DNA from: Pandoraea bronchicola
Lineage (GTDB): Bacteria > Pseudomonadota > Gammaproteobacteria > Burkholderiales > Burkholderiaceae
Reading direction: 5' to 3'
NCBI RefSeq assembly: GCF_902459805.1
Contig: NZ_CABPST010000004.1
Location: 124,001 to 188,000 of the forward strand
Length of the DNA: 64,000 nt
Part shown: in pieces, positions 55,050 to 63,589 of the stretch
Position numbering within the stretch: the first letter of the stretch is position 1
Layout of the letters: every line of letters begins with the position of its first letter
Notes under the pieces: model-generated
Databases searched by the model: none
The model's input: only the letters and a program-made list of their open reading frames with translations
Told to the model about the DNA's origin: nothing
Program-made: the position numbers and the translations under genes

Positions 55050-55068
55050 GTGTGACAACGTGTTACAC
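55050..55068. promoter_or_regulatory. Near-perfect 19-bp palindrome upstream of DUF1328 copy 2
   Basis: GTGTGACAACGTGTTACAC is symmetric at seven of nine pairs, one mismatch being a G-T. It sits 56 bp upstream of the DUF1328 gene and on the other side of the histidine-kinase gene's own upstream inverted repeat (AATTCGC and GCGAATT near 55160-55195). A candidate operator for a stress regulator, for example the adjacent NarL-type protein. Confidence 0.45.
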
Positions 55069-55264
55069 AACGCCGCGCAAATCATCGAGCGCTGAGTGTA
55101 TGGTAGGGAAACCGCGCTGGCGAGACTGCCCGGACGGCGCTGGTTTTTGCGTAGGAATTCGCTGACAATTCCTGGAATGACGCGAATTTCGACTTATGAT
55201 CGAAGCGCGTCTCGTCCACGATACGCCTTGCAGGATCACCTCAAGACCACTCGACAAGCCCCCC

Positions 55265-56776
55265 ATGCCCCGATTGCTCACGTCCTGGCTGCGCCGCCGA
55301 AGCTGGATCATCGCCATGATTGCCGCGATCATCATCACGGTCGGGAGCCTGATCGGGCTGGAGTCGGCGCACCGCCGTCTCGCCTCCACCTACGAGACGG
55401 CCCTGCAAGCCATGACTGCCGCCAACGAGCTCAACGAGATCATGGCGCGCACATCGACCGTGGTCTCGAGCCAGCGCGGCTACCTGCTCACGAACAATGC
55501 GATGTATCTCGATCCGTATCTGTCGGCCGTGCGCCGCATTCGCGATCTCGCGGCGCTCGTCATCCAGCATTACGAAGATGTCGGCGATGCGCAGGCGACG
55601 AGGGACTTTGCCAACGTAATGACGTTGTTCTCGCAGCGCATCAGCGCGATGGAAACGGCACGCGCGGCGCTCAGGCAAGGGGAAATGAATCTCGACGAGG
55701 CGCTCTCGCCGGCCAATCTCGGCATGGGCACCATGGAGCCCGTTCAGATCGGCATCACCGATCTATACAACCGCGAGCTGGCACGCGCACGCACGGCGCA
55801 GGATGATGGGCGCTTCGATCAGGCGATCTCTGCCGTGAGTGCCGGCGCCCTCTCCGTGCTCACCATCTTGCTGTTCATTCTGCTGTTTCGCACGCTGGGC
55901 AAGCAAATGCGACAGGAGCAGATGGCGCGCGACCAGTTGCGCGAACAGCAAACGCATCTGGACCGGCTCGTGCGCGAACGCACCGAACAGCTCGACGAGT
56001 TGGCGACGCACTTGCAAAACGTCAGTGAAGACGAAAAGACGCGTCTGTCGCGCGAGTTGCACGACGAACTCGGCGCGATTCTCACGGCCTGCAAGATGGA
56101 CGTCACATGGGCGCACCACAAGCTGCGCAATACCGATACGGTGATCGCAGAGAAATTAGCTCGCGCACAACGCAATCTCGACGCCGGCATTCAGATCAAG
56201 CGTCGCATCATCGAGAATCTGCGCCCGACGGTGCTGATCAACTTCGGTCTTGTCACCGCGCTGCGCTCGCTTGCCGAGGAAACCGCCGATCAACAGCACT
56301 GGCAGCTCGACCTCGATCTGCCGGAAGAGGATTTTGCACTGCCTGAGTCAACCGCCATTGTGCTCTTCCGCGTCGCCCAGGAAGCACTCACGAACGCGGG
56401 CAAATACGCCCGTGCCACGACAGTCCGCGTCGCGCTGGCGTGCGACGATCAGCGCGTGCGTCTCGAAGTCATCGACAATGGCATCGGCCTCACACGCGAT
56501 CAGTTCAACAAGCCCAAGACGCACGGTCTGTTCGGCATGCGTCAGCGCGTCTCGGCCAAAGGCGGGCGCATCGATATTCACTCGCTGCCGCAACGCCTGG
56601 GCACCGAGATCCAGGTCGTGCTGCCGCTGTGCAATCCGGCGGATGCCCTCAACATTGCAACCGAAGTCACCGAAAGCACCGCATCACAGACGCCCGCCAG
56701 CGAAAACGCCGGCAACGACGCCAGCGAATCTTCCCAAACGTCCCAGCCCCCCCGCCCGCCCGTCGGAATGCACTGA
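55265..56776 (+). CDS. Membrane sensor histidine kinase (CHASE3-like, HisKA_3), about 503 aa
   Basis: Two transmembrane helices flank a periplasmic helical CHASE3-like domain (TM1 about 15-33, IAMIAAIIITVGSLIGL; TM2 about 190-215). A coiled-coil linker (REQQTHLDRLVRERTEQLDE) leads to the HisKA_3 dimerisation motif LSRELHDELGAILTACKMD with the phospho-His, then an ATPase domain (FRVAQEALTNAGKYARA, VIDNGIGLTRDQF, HGLFGMRQRVSAKGG). The last 45 residues are Ser/Thr/Pro-rich. The start is uncertain (ATG 55265 or 55196). Likely partner of the NarL-type regulator across the divergent DUF1328/ferritin genes. Confidence 0.9.
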   Translation: MPRLLTSWLRRRSWIIAMIAAIIITVGSLIGLESAHRRLASTYETALQAMTAANELNEIMARTSTVVSSQRGYLLTNNAMYLDPYLSAVRRIRDLAALVIQHYEDVGDAQATRDFANVMTLFSQRISAMETARAALRQGEMNLDEALSPANLGMGTMEPVQIGITDLYNRELARARTAQDDGRFDQAISAVSAGALSVLTILLFILLFRTLGKQMRQEQMARDQLREQQTHLDRLVRERTEQLDELATHLQNVSEDEKTRLSRELHDELGAILTACKMDVTWAHHKLRNTDTVIAEKLARAQRNLDAGIQIKRRIIENLRPTVLINFGLVTALRSLAEETADQQHWQLDLDLPEEDFALPESTAIVLFRVAQEALTNAGKYARATTVRVALACDDQRVRLEVIDNGIGLTRDQFNKPKTHGLFGMRQRVSAKGGRIDIHSLPQRLGTEIQVVLPLCNPADALNIATEVTESTASQTPASENAGNDASESSQTSQPPRPPVGMH

Positions 56777-56944
56777 CAGCGCAACCCGACTCCGCCTACA
56801 CCGCGACGATAACGCGGCTGACAGCGCGAACGCTTCGCACTCCCTACCATGGAATCACGTGCCGCCCCAAGGGTGCGGTAACGACGCGCGACACTGTGCG
56901 TGCTGTAGCACGGAAACACCTGAACCCAACATTAAGGAGTTGCT

Positions 56945-57151
56945 ATGAACTCGGATCTGATCAAGGGCAAGTGGAACCAGCTCAAGGGGGAAGCCAAGAA
57001 GCAATGGGGCAACCTGACCGACGATGATCTGCTGAAGATCGAAGGCAACCGCGACAAGTTCGTGGGCGTGATTCAGGAACGCTACGGCAAGGCCAAGGCC
57101 GATGCCGAACGTGAAGTCGACACCTGGAACAACCATCACAAGCTCTGGTAA
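56945..57151 (+). CDS. CsbD-family stress protein, 68 aa
   Basis: Small hydrophilic helical protein: MNSDLIKGKWNQLKGEAKKQ, then WGNLTDDDLLKIEGNRDKF, then VGVIQERYGKAKADAEREVD. This is the YjbJ/CsbD pattern. Family members are strongly induced in stationary phase or osmotic and envelope stress; their biochemical role is unknown. AAGGAG lies 7 nt before the ATG. Confidence 0.95.
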   Translation: MNSDLIKGKWNQLKGEAKKQWGNLTDDDLLKIEGNRDKFVGVIQERYGKAKADAEREVDTWNNHHKLW

Positions 57152-57246
57152 GCCAGTGTCGCCGTGCCCGCCGGGAGGCGGGCGCCCCTCTTCCTCGCGC
57201 TTGTCCGGCGCCTCAGACGACATCATCTCTCAAAGGAGAAATCAAA

Positions 57247-57384
57247 ATGAAACGATTGATCGCCATTGCACTGCTCTGCGGCTTCGCGCTGGGTCTGGCC
57301 GGTTGCAACACCATTCAGGGCGCTGGCAAGGACGTCGAAAAGGGTGGCGAGGCCATTCAGGGCGCCGCCGAACGCAATAAATAA
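57247..57384 (+). CDS. Entericidin A/B-family lipoprotein, 45 aa
   Basis: Translation gives MKRLIAIALLCGFALGLAGC, then NTIQGAGKDVEKGGEAIQGA, then AERNK. It has a lipoprotein signal peptide with lipobox LAGC (Cys20) and the entericidin core NTIQGAGKDVEKGGEAI. Entericidins are tiny membrane lipoproteins, with EcnA/EcnB proposed as an antidote/toxin pair in enteric bacteria; only one is present here. AAAGGAG precedes the ATG. It sits between CsbD and the CX10C-repeat protein. Confidence 0.93.
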   Translation: MKRLIAIALLCGFALGLAGCNTIQGAGKDVEKGGEAIQGAAERNK

Positions 57385-57478
57385 CGCGGCTTGACGCGAG
57401 CGCACCACGCCTCACTCGCGATGCATCGGCATCGCGCCTCATGCGCGTTCCACTGCCAGCCCAAAGGAGGACTTTGAG

Positions 57479-58069
57479 ATGTCACATCGAATCGCCATGC
57501 ACTTCCTGACCTGCGCCTGCCTTGCGGCGGGTGCCGCCGCAACGATGGGCACAACGGCAGCCAACGCCGCCGACGCCGCCGCGAAGGATCGTTACGAAGC
57601 CGCGCAGAAATCTGCCGAGGCCGACTACAAGGCATCGGCGGCGCGCTGCGACGATCTCAAGGACAACGCGAAGAAGGTCTGCGTCGAGAACGCCAAGGGT
57701 AACGAGAAGGTTGCCAAAGCCAACGCGGAAGCCGACTACAAGCAAACGCCCAAAGCCCGTTACGATGCCGCGCTCGCCAAGGCAGACGCCGACTACAGCG
57801 TCGCCAAGCTGCGTTGCGACGACAAGAAGGGCAATGAAAAGGACGTCTGCGTGAAGGACGCCGATGCCGCCAAGACCAAGGCCTATGGCGACGCCAAGGT
57901 CATGCGCACGAGCCGCGAATCGTCGAAGGACACCATGGCCGCCCGCCAGGACGCTAACGCCGATGCCAACAAGGCCCAGTACAAGGCCGCACTCGAGCGT
58001 TGCGACAGCCTGTCGGGCAACAGCAAGGACACTTGCGTAGCGGATGCCAAGGCGCGATTCAATCAATAA
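57479..58069 (+). CDS. Exported repeat protein with three CX10C units, 196 aa
   Basis: A signal peptide (about 1-31, ending TTAANAA) leads to a highly charged, helical, Ala/Lys/Asp-rich protein. Three imperfect repeats each carry two cysteines exactly ten residues apart: RCDDLKDNAKKVC, RCDDKKGNEKDVC and RCDSLSGNSKDTC, each preceded by a Y-A-A-like helix. Fixed spacing suggests three intra-repeat disulfides in the periplasm (inference). AAAGGAGG precedes ATG 57479. I know of no characterised function for this pattern. Co-location with CsbD and entericidin suggests an envelope-stress role. Confidence 0.8.
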   Translation: MSHRIAMHFLTCACLAAGAAATMGTTAANAADAAAKDRYEAAQKSAEADYKASAARCDDLKDNAKKVCVENAKGNEKVAKANAEADYKQTPKARYDAALAKADADYSVAKLRCDDKKGNEKDVCVKDADAAKTKAYGDAKVMRTSRESSKDTMAARQDANADANKAQYKAALERCDSLSGNSKDTCVADAKARFNQ

Positions 58070-58160
58070 GTGCGGCGATTGACGCAAAAACAAGATCAAC
58101 GGCAGAACGATCAGGTTTGGCAGGGAGGAGACGGCGTCTGGCGGGTATGAGAGACGCCGG

Positions 58161-58203
58161 CAGCAGGCGGATGTCGCGAAAGCGGCGTCCGCCGCTGTTT
58201 TTG
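58161..58203 (+). terminator. Rho-independent terminator of the CsbD-entericidin-CX10C group
   Basis: GCGGATGTCGC and GCGGCGTCCGC pair with two G-U wobbles around a GAAA loop, extended by CAGC/GCTG at the base, then TTTTT. Confidence 0.85.
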
Positions 58204-58565
58204 CGCCACACGCCGCCGGTCTCCATGTAAATGAATGTAACAAGTGTCGCTCGAGACGGCCCGCCGACGCGCGGACGCCGCCCCCTGGCGTGTCAACCGA
58301 AACGAGCGCAAATCGTTGATTCTGAATAAAATAGGGGCCTGATTCACACGTTTGGCGGCCGCTTTTCCACGCCCGAACGTTCCCTATGCCGTGCCAATGC
58401 GCATACTTTGCAACAATTGCGCCGCGCTCGCGTTTCGGAACTTCAGTAGAGTTAAGTCAAGAGATCTGACGAACCAGGGTGCCGGCGGGCACCAGGCGCG
58501 TCGAACGGCATGGTGCCGCTCGGGCGCTGTCATCAGCACGCTGCCAAGTCCGCAGGAGAAATGTC
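58204..58565 (+). promoter_or_regulatory. Intergenic region before the Pro/Tyr-rich exported protein
   Basis: 362 bp with no supported gene. It contains an AT-rich island TTGATTCTGAATAAAATAGG near 58315, a possible promoter core without good spacing, and GCAGGAGAAA before the next ATG. Nothing else recognised. Confidence 0.35.
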
Positions 58566-58874
58566 ATGAAAACCAAGTTTGCCGCCCTTGCCGTCGCCGG
58601 GATCGCGCTCGCCGCGGGTGCGATCGGGACGGCGCAGGCTCACGTCTCGGTCGGTATCGGTATTGGTGTACCGCTGGTCGTCCCTGGCCCGGTCTACGCC
58701 CCCGCCCCGGTGTATGTGGCGCCGCCTCCGCCCGTCTATGTTGCGCCGCCGCCCGTCTATGTTGCCCCCGCGCCGGTCTACTATGGCCCGCCGCCGGCCT
58801 ATTACGGTCGTCCGTACTACGGTCACGGTTACGGCCACGGTTACTGGCGTCACGGCCGCTGGTATCGCTATTGA
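58566..58874 (+). CDS. Exported Pro/Tyr/Val-rich low-complexity protein, 102 aa
   Basis: Signal peptide MKTKFAALAVAGIALAAGAI, cleaved after AQA, then a short GIGIGVPLVVPG strand. Repeats of PVYVAPPP/PVYVAPAP follow, then a YYG/YGHGY His-rich end (HGYGHGYWRHGRWYRY). Similar small exported proteins with PVYxAPPP repeats are common in Burkholderiales and have no known function; Tyr/Pro/Gly richness suggests an extended surface or matrix protein. AGGAG lies 7 nt before ATG 58566. Confidence 0.85.
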   Translation: MKTKFAALAVAGIALAAGAIGTAQAHVSVGIGIGVPLVVPGPVYAPAPVYVAPPPPVYVAPPPVYVAPAPVYYGPPPAYYGRPYYGHGYGHGYWRHGRWYRY

Positions 58875-58990
58875 TCGACGGCCGGCAAGACCGGCTGACG
58901 AATGCGCAACGCGCCGCCGACTGCGAGGTCGGTGGCGCGTTGCTTTTCAGGGGGAGCGAACGGCGACGCGTTGCTTACCAGCGATTCACA

Positions 58991-59056
58991 CGCCACCCTT
59001 AACGCGCCCCCCCTAACGCGCCACCCCTAACGCGCCACCCCTAACGCGCCACCCGG
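58991..59056. repeat. 14-bp tandem repeat overlapping the chemoreceptor stop codon
   Basis: On the minus strand, GGGGTGGCGCGTTA is repeated about five times, one copy one base shorter and the last diverged. The first copy encodes the final residues and TAG stop of the chemoreceptor gene, and the others follow in its 3' region. Slippage would alter only the untranslated part. Confidence 0.85.
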
Positions 59057-60453
59057 TAGGCAATCCGGAATCCGCCCCAGTGGCGTCCGTTCACATAGAT
59101 GGGCGCCGATGCGTCCTTCATCACCACGAACTCCCCGCCTCCCATGTCGCGCCGGTACGTCTGCAGGAGCAAAGGTTTGGTGTTGCGTCCGGCCGCCGCC
59201 CCCGTGCGGTCGTTGAAAAGTCGTCGATTGCGGCAGTGTGCGGCGTTCCACACCGGATCGTTGGTCGGTGACTGTGAGAACTTGCGGTTGTGCGTTGGCA
59301 GATAGCCGTTCTCGTCGACCGCGGCGCAAAAGGTAATGCGCTCGTTAAGTCCGAGCAATGGCTCCTGAATGGCAGGCAGCGTCTCGTCGGTAAAGCGGGT
59401 GAAGCGCGCCATCAACTGCTGCGGGTTCGACCCGGGAATCGGCTCGTAGCGGCGGTCGAACAGCTCCTGTTCGCTGATCTTGCCCTTGGCCAGCGCCGCT
59501 TCGAAACTCTCTCCGACCTGCTTGGCCGCCCGGCGAACTGCGCGAATGAAGGGCGTGTCCTCCGTTTCGACGTCGGCCTCGGCAATCAGCCCGATCAGAT
59601 GCTCCGAAACGGACAACAGTCCATTGATGCGCTCGCGCGCACTTTCGACGTGTTCGGCCGAATGCGATACCCCATCGGCCATTTCGTCGACATGTTCGGC
59701 GAGTGTCGTGCACTCGTTTTCGATGGCTTCACTGACCTCGGCAATCTGCCCCGCCTGACGATCGAACGTATCGAGCGCCGTCCCGGCCGTCTCGATCACA
59801 CTCGCAATGGCGCGAGTGCCTTCGCGAGCGTCGTTGGCACGTGCGACGTTGGCGTTGCTCTCGCGCATCAGACGTTCGGTGCGCTCTCCCAGTGCGGCGA
59901 GCGTCTGTTCGATCTGCTGGGTCGCCTCCGCCGTCTTGCTGGCGAGCAATTTGACTTCGGTGGCAACGACCGCGAAGCTGCGTCCGGCCACGCCCGCACG
60001 CGCGGCTTCGATCGCCGCATTGAGCGCCAGCAGGTTGGTTTGACGGGCGATGACCGAAATGCCCTCCGCCACTTTCCCGACGTGATCGAGCGCGTCGCGC
60101 AGCCCGGCGATTTCACCGGCCATGCCGGATACGCCTTCCACCAGACCGTGGATGGAGGCAAGCGAAGTCTCAGCCGTGTTGCGCGAGGCGGAAATTTCCG
60201 CGCTGGCGCGATCCGCCACATCGCGCGCTTCGCGTGCGGCGCTGGCAATACGCTGGTTGCCTTCACTGGTATCTGCGGCGGCCCGGCGAAGCGCCTGAAA
60301 CACTTCGGCCTGACGCTTGATTCGAACGGCGATTTCGTCGACGTTACCGGCGATATCGCACAATTCAACGCCAAGGGTGCCCGCGTTGACGGCCACCTCA
60401 TTCATGATATTGACGGTCTGCGCCGCTCCCCTTGTGCGCGTGAATAGCCCCAT
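59041..60453 (-). CDS. Soluble methyl-accepting chemotaxis-type protein with C-terminal sensor domain, 470 aa
   Basis: The N-terminal two thirds are a coiled-coil MCP signalling domain: hairpin tip [20 protein letters not shown] near 165, flanked by [20 protein letters not shown]. There is no transmembrane segment. The C-terminal about 130 residues ([20 protein letters not shown], then [20 protein letters not shown], and [10 protein letters not shown]) look like a Cache/PAS-type sensor. This order, signalling first and sensor last, is the reverse of classic receptors. Starts at ATG 60453. No che genes nearby. Confidence 0.85.
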   Translation of the reverse strand: MGLFTRTRGAAQTVNIMNEVAVNAGTLGVELCDIAGNVDEIAVRIKRQAEVFQALRRAAADTSEGNQRIASAAREARDVADRASAEISASRNTAETSLASIHGLVEGVSGMAGEIAGLRDALDHVGKVAEGISVIARQTNLLALNAAIEAARAGVAGRSFAVVATEVKLLASKTAEATQQIEQTLAALGERTERLMRESNANVARANDAREGTRAIASVIETAGTALDTFDRQAGQIAEVSEAIENECTTLAEHVDEMADGVSHSAEHVESARERINGLLSVSEHLIGLIAEADVETEDTPFIRAVRRAAKQVGESFEAALAKGKISEQELFDRRYEPIPGSNPQQLMARFTRFTDETLPAIQEPLLGLNERITFCAAVDENGYLPTHNRKFSQSPTNDPVWNAAHCRNRRLFNDRTGAAAGRNTKPLLLQTYRRDMGGGEFVVMKDASAPIYVNGRHWGGFRIAYRVAR

Positions 60454-60671
60454 CGTCAGTCTCCTCGCATCGCTGATCTGCTTGTTATGACGAGGGCGCG
60501 ACATTCGCCGGAACTGCAAAAAACGCCGGGAAGACGTTCGCGCCGCACGCTGATGTGTCGAAAAGTATAACGGGAGAAAAAACGGCCGACTTGAGGGTGG
60601 CTTCGCTTGTCGCCCCCCGTACTTCCGACTTTATGGGGGCACCCTCTCACGCACGGCTTACGCGGGACTTA

Positions 60672-61586
60672 CTACTCGGCAGACGCCGCAGCGCCCATCG
60701 CGGCGCGCAACGCATTGCCCACGGCAATGACCAGCCCGCCAGCGTCGCGGCGGTGCAGCAAAGCGATTTCGCTATCGGCCTTCACATCGTCGAGCGCAAC
60801 CCGGCACACATCGGGCCCAGCCATCGCAGCAAGGCTTTGCGGTACGATGGCCACGCCGAATCCCGCCGCCACCAGATTGACGAGCGTCGCCTTGCGCGAC
60901 GTCGCAACGGCAGCCTTCGGAAAGAAGCCATGCTGTTGGCACAACTGCGCAACGCGGTAGCTCAACCCGCCACGCTCACGGTGCGGCAGCGAGACGAAGG
61001 GCTCGGCGGCCAGCGCCGCCACACTCACCGAAGCCGCCCCCGCAAGCGCATGCCCCGGCGGCACGAGCAGCAGCAGGCGTTCCGACGCGATCGTTTCACA
61101 CACGAGGGAAGCCGCCGGACGCAGCACCGGCAGCCGTACCAACCCCACGTCGATCCGGCCGGCCTCGATTTCATCCTGCTGCTGTTCGGAGGACAGGGTC
61201 GAGACATCGACGCTCACCCCCGGATGGGCCTGTAGATGCGCGTACAAGGCAGCGGGCAGCGCCCCGGCGAACGGCACCGAGCTGGAATGCGCCAGCCGTA
61301 CGGTGCCCTGCTCCCCGCGCGCCACACTGCGCGTGAGCGCCACCGAACCTTCGAGTTCGGTGAGAACGCGCCGCGCCTCGTTCACAAACGTGCGACCGGC
61401 GGGCGTGAGCGTCACGCCTTTCGACGAGCGCTCGAGCAACACCGCCTGCAACTCGCGCTCGAGTTCGGAAATCTGACGGCTCAGCGCCGATTGCGCAACG
61501 AACAACCTTTCGGCCGCCGCGCTGAAACCACCGGCGTCGACCACTTCCAGGAAATACCGTAACTGCCGCAGCGACACCATGACCAT
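60672..61586 (-). CDS. LysR-family regulator, about 304 aa
   Basis: N-terminal HTH LRQLRYFLEVVDAGGFSAAA, then ERLFVAQSALSRQISELERE. The effector domain is present (VRLAHSSSVPFAGALPAALY, FGVAIVPQSLAAM). ATG 61580 or 61586 are both possible. It is divergent from the TauE/SafE exporter with 134 bp between, so it probably controls that gene (inference). A T-N11-A site is not obvious, though GATCGAATATCGCC near 61600 is AT-richer than its surroundings. Confidence 0.87.
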   Translation of the reverse strand: MVMVSLRQLRYFLEVVDAGGFSAAAERLFVAQSALSRQISELERELQAVLLERSSKGVTLTPAGRTFVNEARRVLTELEGSVALTRSVARGEQGTVRLAHSSSVPFAGALPAALYAHLQAHPGVSVDVSTLSSEQQQDEIEAGRIDVGLVRLPVLRPAASLVCETIASERLLLLVPPGHALAGAASVSVAALAAEPFVSLPHRERGGLSYRVAQLCQQHGFFPKAAVATSRKATLVNLVAAGFGVAIVPQSLAAMAGPDVCRVALDDVKADSEIALLHRRDAGGLVIAVGNALRAAMGAAASAE

Positions 61587-61720
61587 GCCGTTTCGAGATC
61601 GAATATCGCCACATTCTATATTGGCGCGCGTCTTGCACGTGCCCCTATGCTGACGGAAATCCCGCGCATGCCCTGCGCGCTCCACTGACCCGCCGCGGTC
61701 GTCTCACTCCGTCTTCCACC

Positions 61721-62503
61721 ATGCTTTCGACATTGTCCCTGCCGCTGCTCGACACACTTATCACCGCACTCCCCACACCGGGCCAATGGCTACTCATGAG
61801 TGCCGCGCTCGTCGTCGCCTACGTCATCTTCGGCATCGCGGGCTTCGGCACTGCCCTCGTCGCGAGTCCCGTGCTCGCCTACGCGATGCCCGTCGCCCAG
61901 ATCGTGCCCATGCTGGCGTTGCTCGACTTCGGCGCGGCCTCGGGCAACGTCGTGCGCAACGCCCGCGCTGCGGACATCGGTGAGCTGCGGCGCCTGGTGC
62001 CCGCGATTGTCGCCGGAAGTCTTGCGGGCGCCGTGCTGCTGCTGAGGTTGCAGCCCGAGGTTCTGTTACGTGCGCTGGCGTGGTTCATCTGCGGCTATGC
62101 CGTGTTTTCGCTGATCGGGCCGCGTGCGAAATCGCGTCTGTCGCAAGCATGGGCGGTGCCGTTCGGCGCCTTGGGCGGCATGTTCGGGGCGATGTTCGGC
62201 AGCGGCGGATTCATCTTCGCGATCTATCTGACGAGTCGTCTCGAGCGCGTCGAAGCCATGCGGGTAACGCAAGCCACGCTCATCGGCTTCAGTACGCTGG
62301 CGCGGGCCACGCTCTTTCTGTTCGCCGGGGTCTACGCCAACGTGTCGATGCTCGTGACGGCGGCGTCGCTGATACCGGCGATGATCGCCGGTATGTGGCT
62401 CGGCAAGCACATCACCCTGCGGCTCTCGCGCCAGCAGTTCGTGAAGGCAGTCAATCTCGTCGTACTGGCCGCGGGCATCGCGCTCCTGCTGCGCAGCCGA
62501 TAA
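61721..62503 (+). CDS. TauE/SafE-family membrane transporter, 260 aa
   Basis: Hydrophobic throughout, with two repeats typical of the family: VVAYVIFGIAGFGTALVASP, then PFGALGGMFGAMFGSGGFIF. Family members export sulfite, sulfoacetate or other organic anions, often with unknown substrate. No sulfur-metabolism gene is adjacent. It is paired with the divergent LysR regulator. Confidence 0.87.
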   Translation: MLSTLSLPLLDTLITALPTPGQWLLMSAALVVAYVIFGIAGFGTALVASPVLAYAMPVAQIVPMLALLDFGAASGNVVRNARAADIGELRRLVPAIVAGSLAGAVLLLRLQPEVLLRALAWFICGYAVFSLIGPRAKSRLSQAWAVPFGALGGMFGAMFGSGGFIFAIYLTSRLERVEAMRVTQATLIGFSTLARATLFLFAGVYANVSMLVTAASLIPAMIAGMWLGKHITLRLSRQQFVKAVNLVVLAAGIALLLRSR

Positions 62504-62590
62504 CGCGATACGGCACCCCGGCGTGCGCCCGAAGTGCGCTGGCAGCGGGTATGCTGACGGCCTCGCCCCACCACCCACGGCCCTCATCTC

Positions 62591-63520
62591 ATGTCTCTGC
62601 CCGCCTTGCTCGTCTTCGGCGAAGCCCTCACCGATCTGATTCGTCAACCCGGCGGCGATGGCCGCCAGTGGGTGAGTCGCGCGGGGGGCGCGTGCTGGAA
62701 TGTCGCGCGGGTATGCGCAGGGATGGGCGTGGCAACGGGTTACGGCGGCGCGATCAGCACCCATGCGCCGTTTGGCACCGAATTACTCGCCCTCTCCCGT
62801 GCTGCCGGTCTGGACGAACGGTATTTGCAGCCGGTCGATGCCCCGCCGCTCGTGGCCATCGTGCATCGGCACAATCCGCCCGCGTACTTCTTTCTCGGCG
62901 AGGGTGCCGCCGATCTCGCCTTCGATCCCGGCGCGCTGCCGTCCGGCTGGCAACACGCCGCCCGCGTCGCGCACTTCGGCTGCATCAGCCTCGTGCGAGA
63001 ACCGTTGGCGGGCACGCTTCTTTCGCTGGCAGCGCAATTGCATGCGCGCGGTGTGGCCATCAGCTTCGATCCGAACCTGCGCAATCTGATGGGCCCCGGC
63101 TATCTCGACACCTTCACGCAGATGGCAATGCTCTCGACGTGGCTCAAGCTCTCGATGGAAGACCTGCGCGGACTTTACCCCGGCCGTCCCGATGACGATG
63201 CACTGGCAGACCTGCGCCGTATCGCGCCCCAGGCGTCGGTATTACTGACAGACGGCGAACACGGCATGCGACTGCTGCTGCCCGACGGTTCGACGCTCGT
63301 CCAACCGGCATACCCCGTCAATGTGGCCGATACGGTCGGCGCAGGCGACGCCGCCATTGGCGGCTGGCTGGCCAGTCTGTCGCGCGACCCCGATGCGCCC
63401 CTCGCCGGTCACTTGCGCCGCGCGGCCGCCGCCGCAGCCCTCGCCTGCACGCACACGGGGGCGCATGCACCGGGTTGGCAGGCCGTGGAGGCGCTCATCG
63501 CCGCCCACCCCTACGATTGA
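62591..63520 (+). CDS. PfkB-family carbohydrate kinase (fructokinase-like), 309 aa
   Basis: Ribokinase fold: LVFGEALTDLIRQPGGDGRQ at the N-terminus, GGACWNVARVCAGMGV (sugar-binding Gly-Gly), SFDPNLRNLM, and catalytic ADTVGAGDAAIGGWLASL with the base Asp. It phosphorylates a sugar, probably fructose, at the expense of ATP; fructokinase is the best guess from PfkB family 1 and 2 motifs. No sugar transporter is in sight. It lies 88 bp after TauE on the same strand. Confidence 0.87.
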   Translation: MSLPALLVFGEALTDLIRQPGGDGRQWVSRAGGACWNVARVCAGMGVATGYGGAISTHAPFGTELLALSRAAGLDERYLQPVDAPPLVAIVHRHNPPAYFFLGEGAADLAFDPGALPSGWQHAARVAHFGCISLVREPLAGTLLSLAAQLHARGVAISFDPNLRNLMGPGYLDTFTQMAMLSTWLKLSMEDLRGLYPGRPDDDALADLRRIAPQASVLLTDGEHGMRLLLPDGSTLVQPAYPVNVADTVGAGDAAIGGWLASLSRDPDAPLAGHLRRAAAAAALACTHTGAHAPGWQAVEALIAAHPYD

Positions 63521-63545
63521 ACGTCAAGTCAATCATTCGAATAAT

Positions 63546-63577
63546 GGCTATGATGAGGATCAATCATCACCATAGCC
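63546..63577. promoter_or_regulatory. Inverted repeat upstream of the terminal LysR gene
   Basis: GGCTATG and CATAGCC (perfect 7-bp arms) enclose ATGAGG and ATCAATCATCAC stretches, ending 12 bp before the ATG at 63590. The region is AT-rich with ATCA/TGAT repeats. A candidate autoregulatory site or 5' hairpin. Confidence 0.45.
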
Positions 63578-63589
63578 GATGAATTCAAC

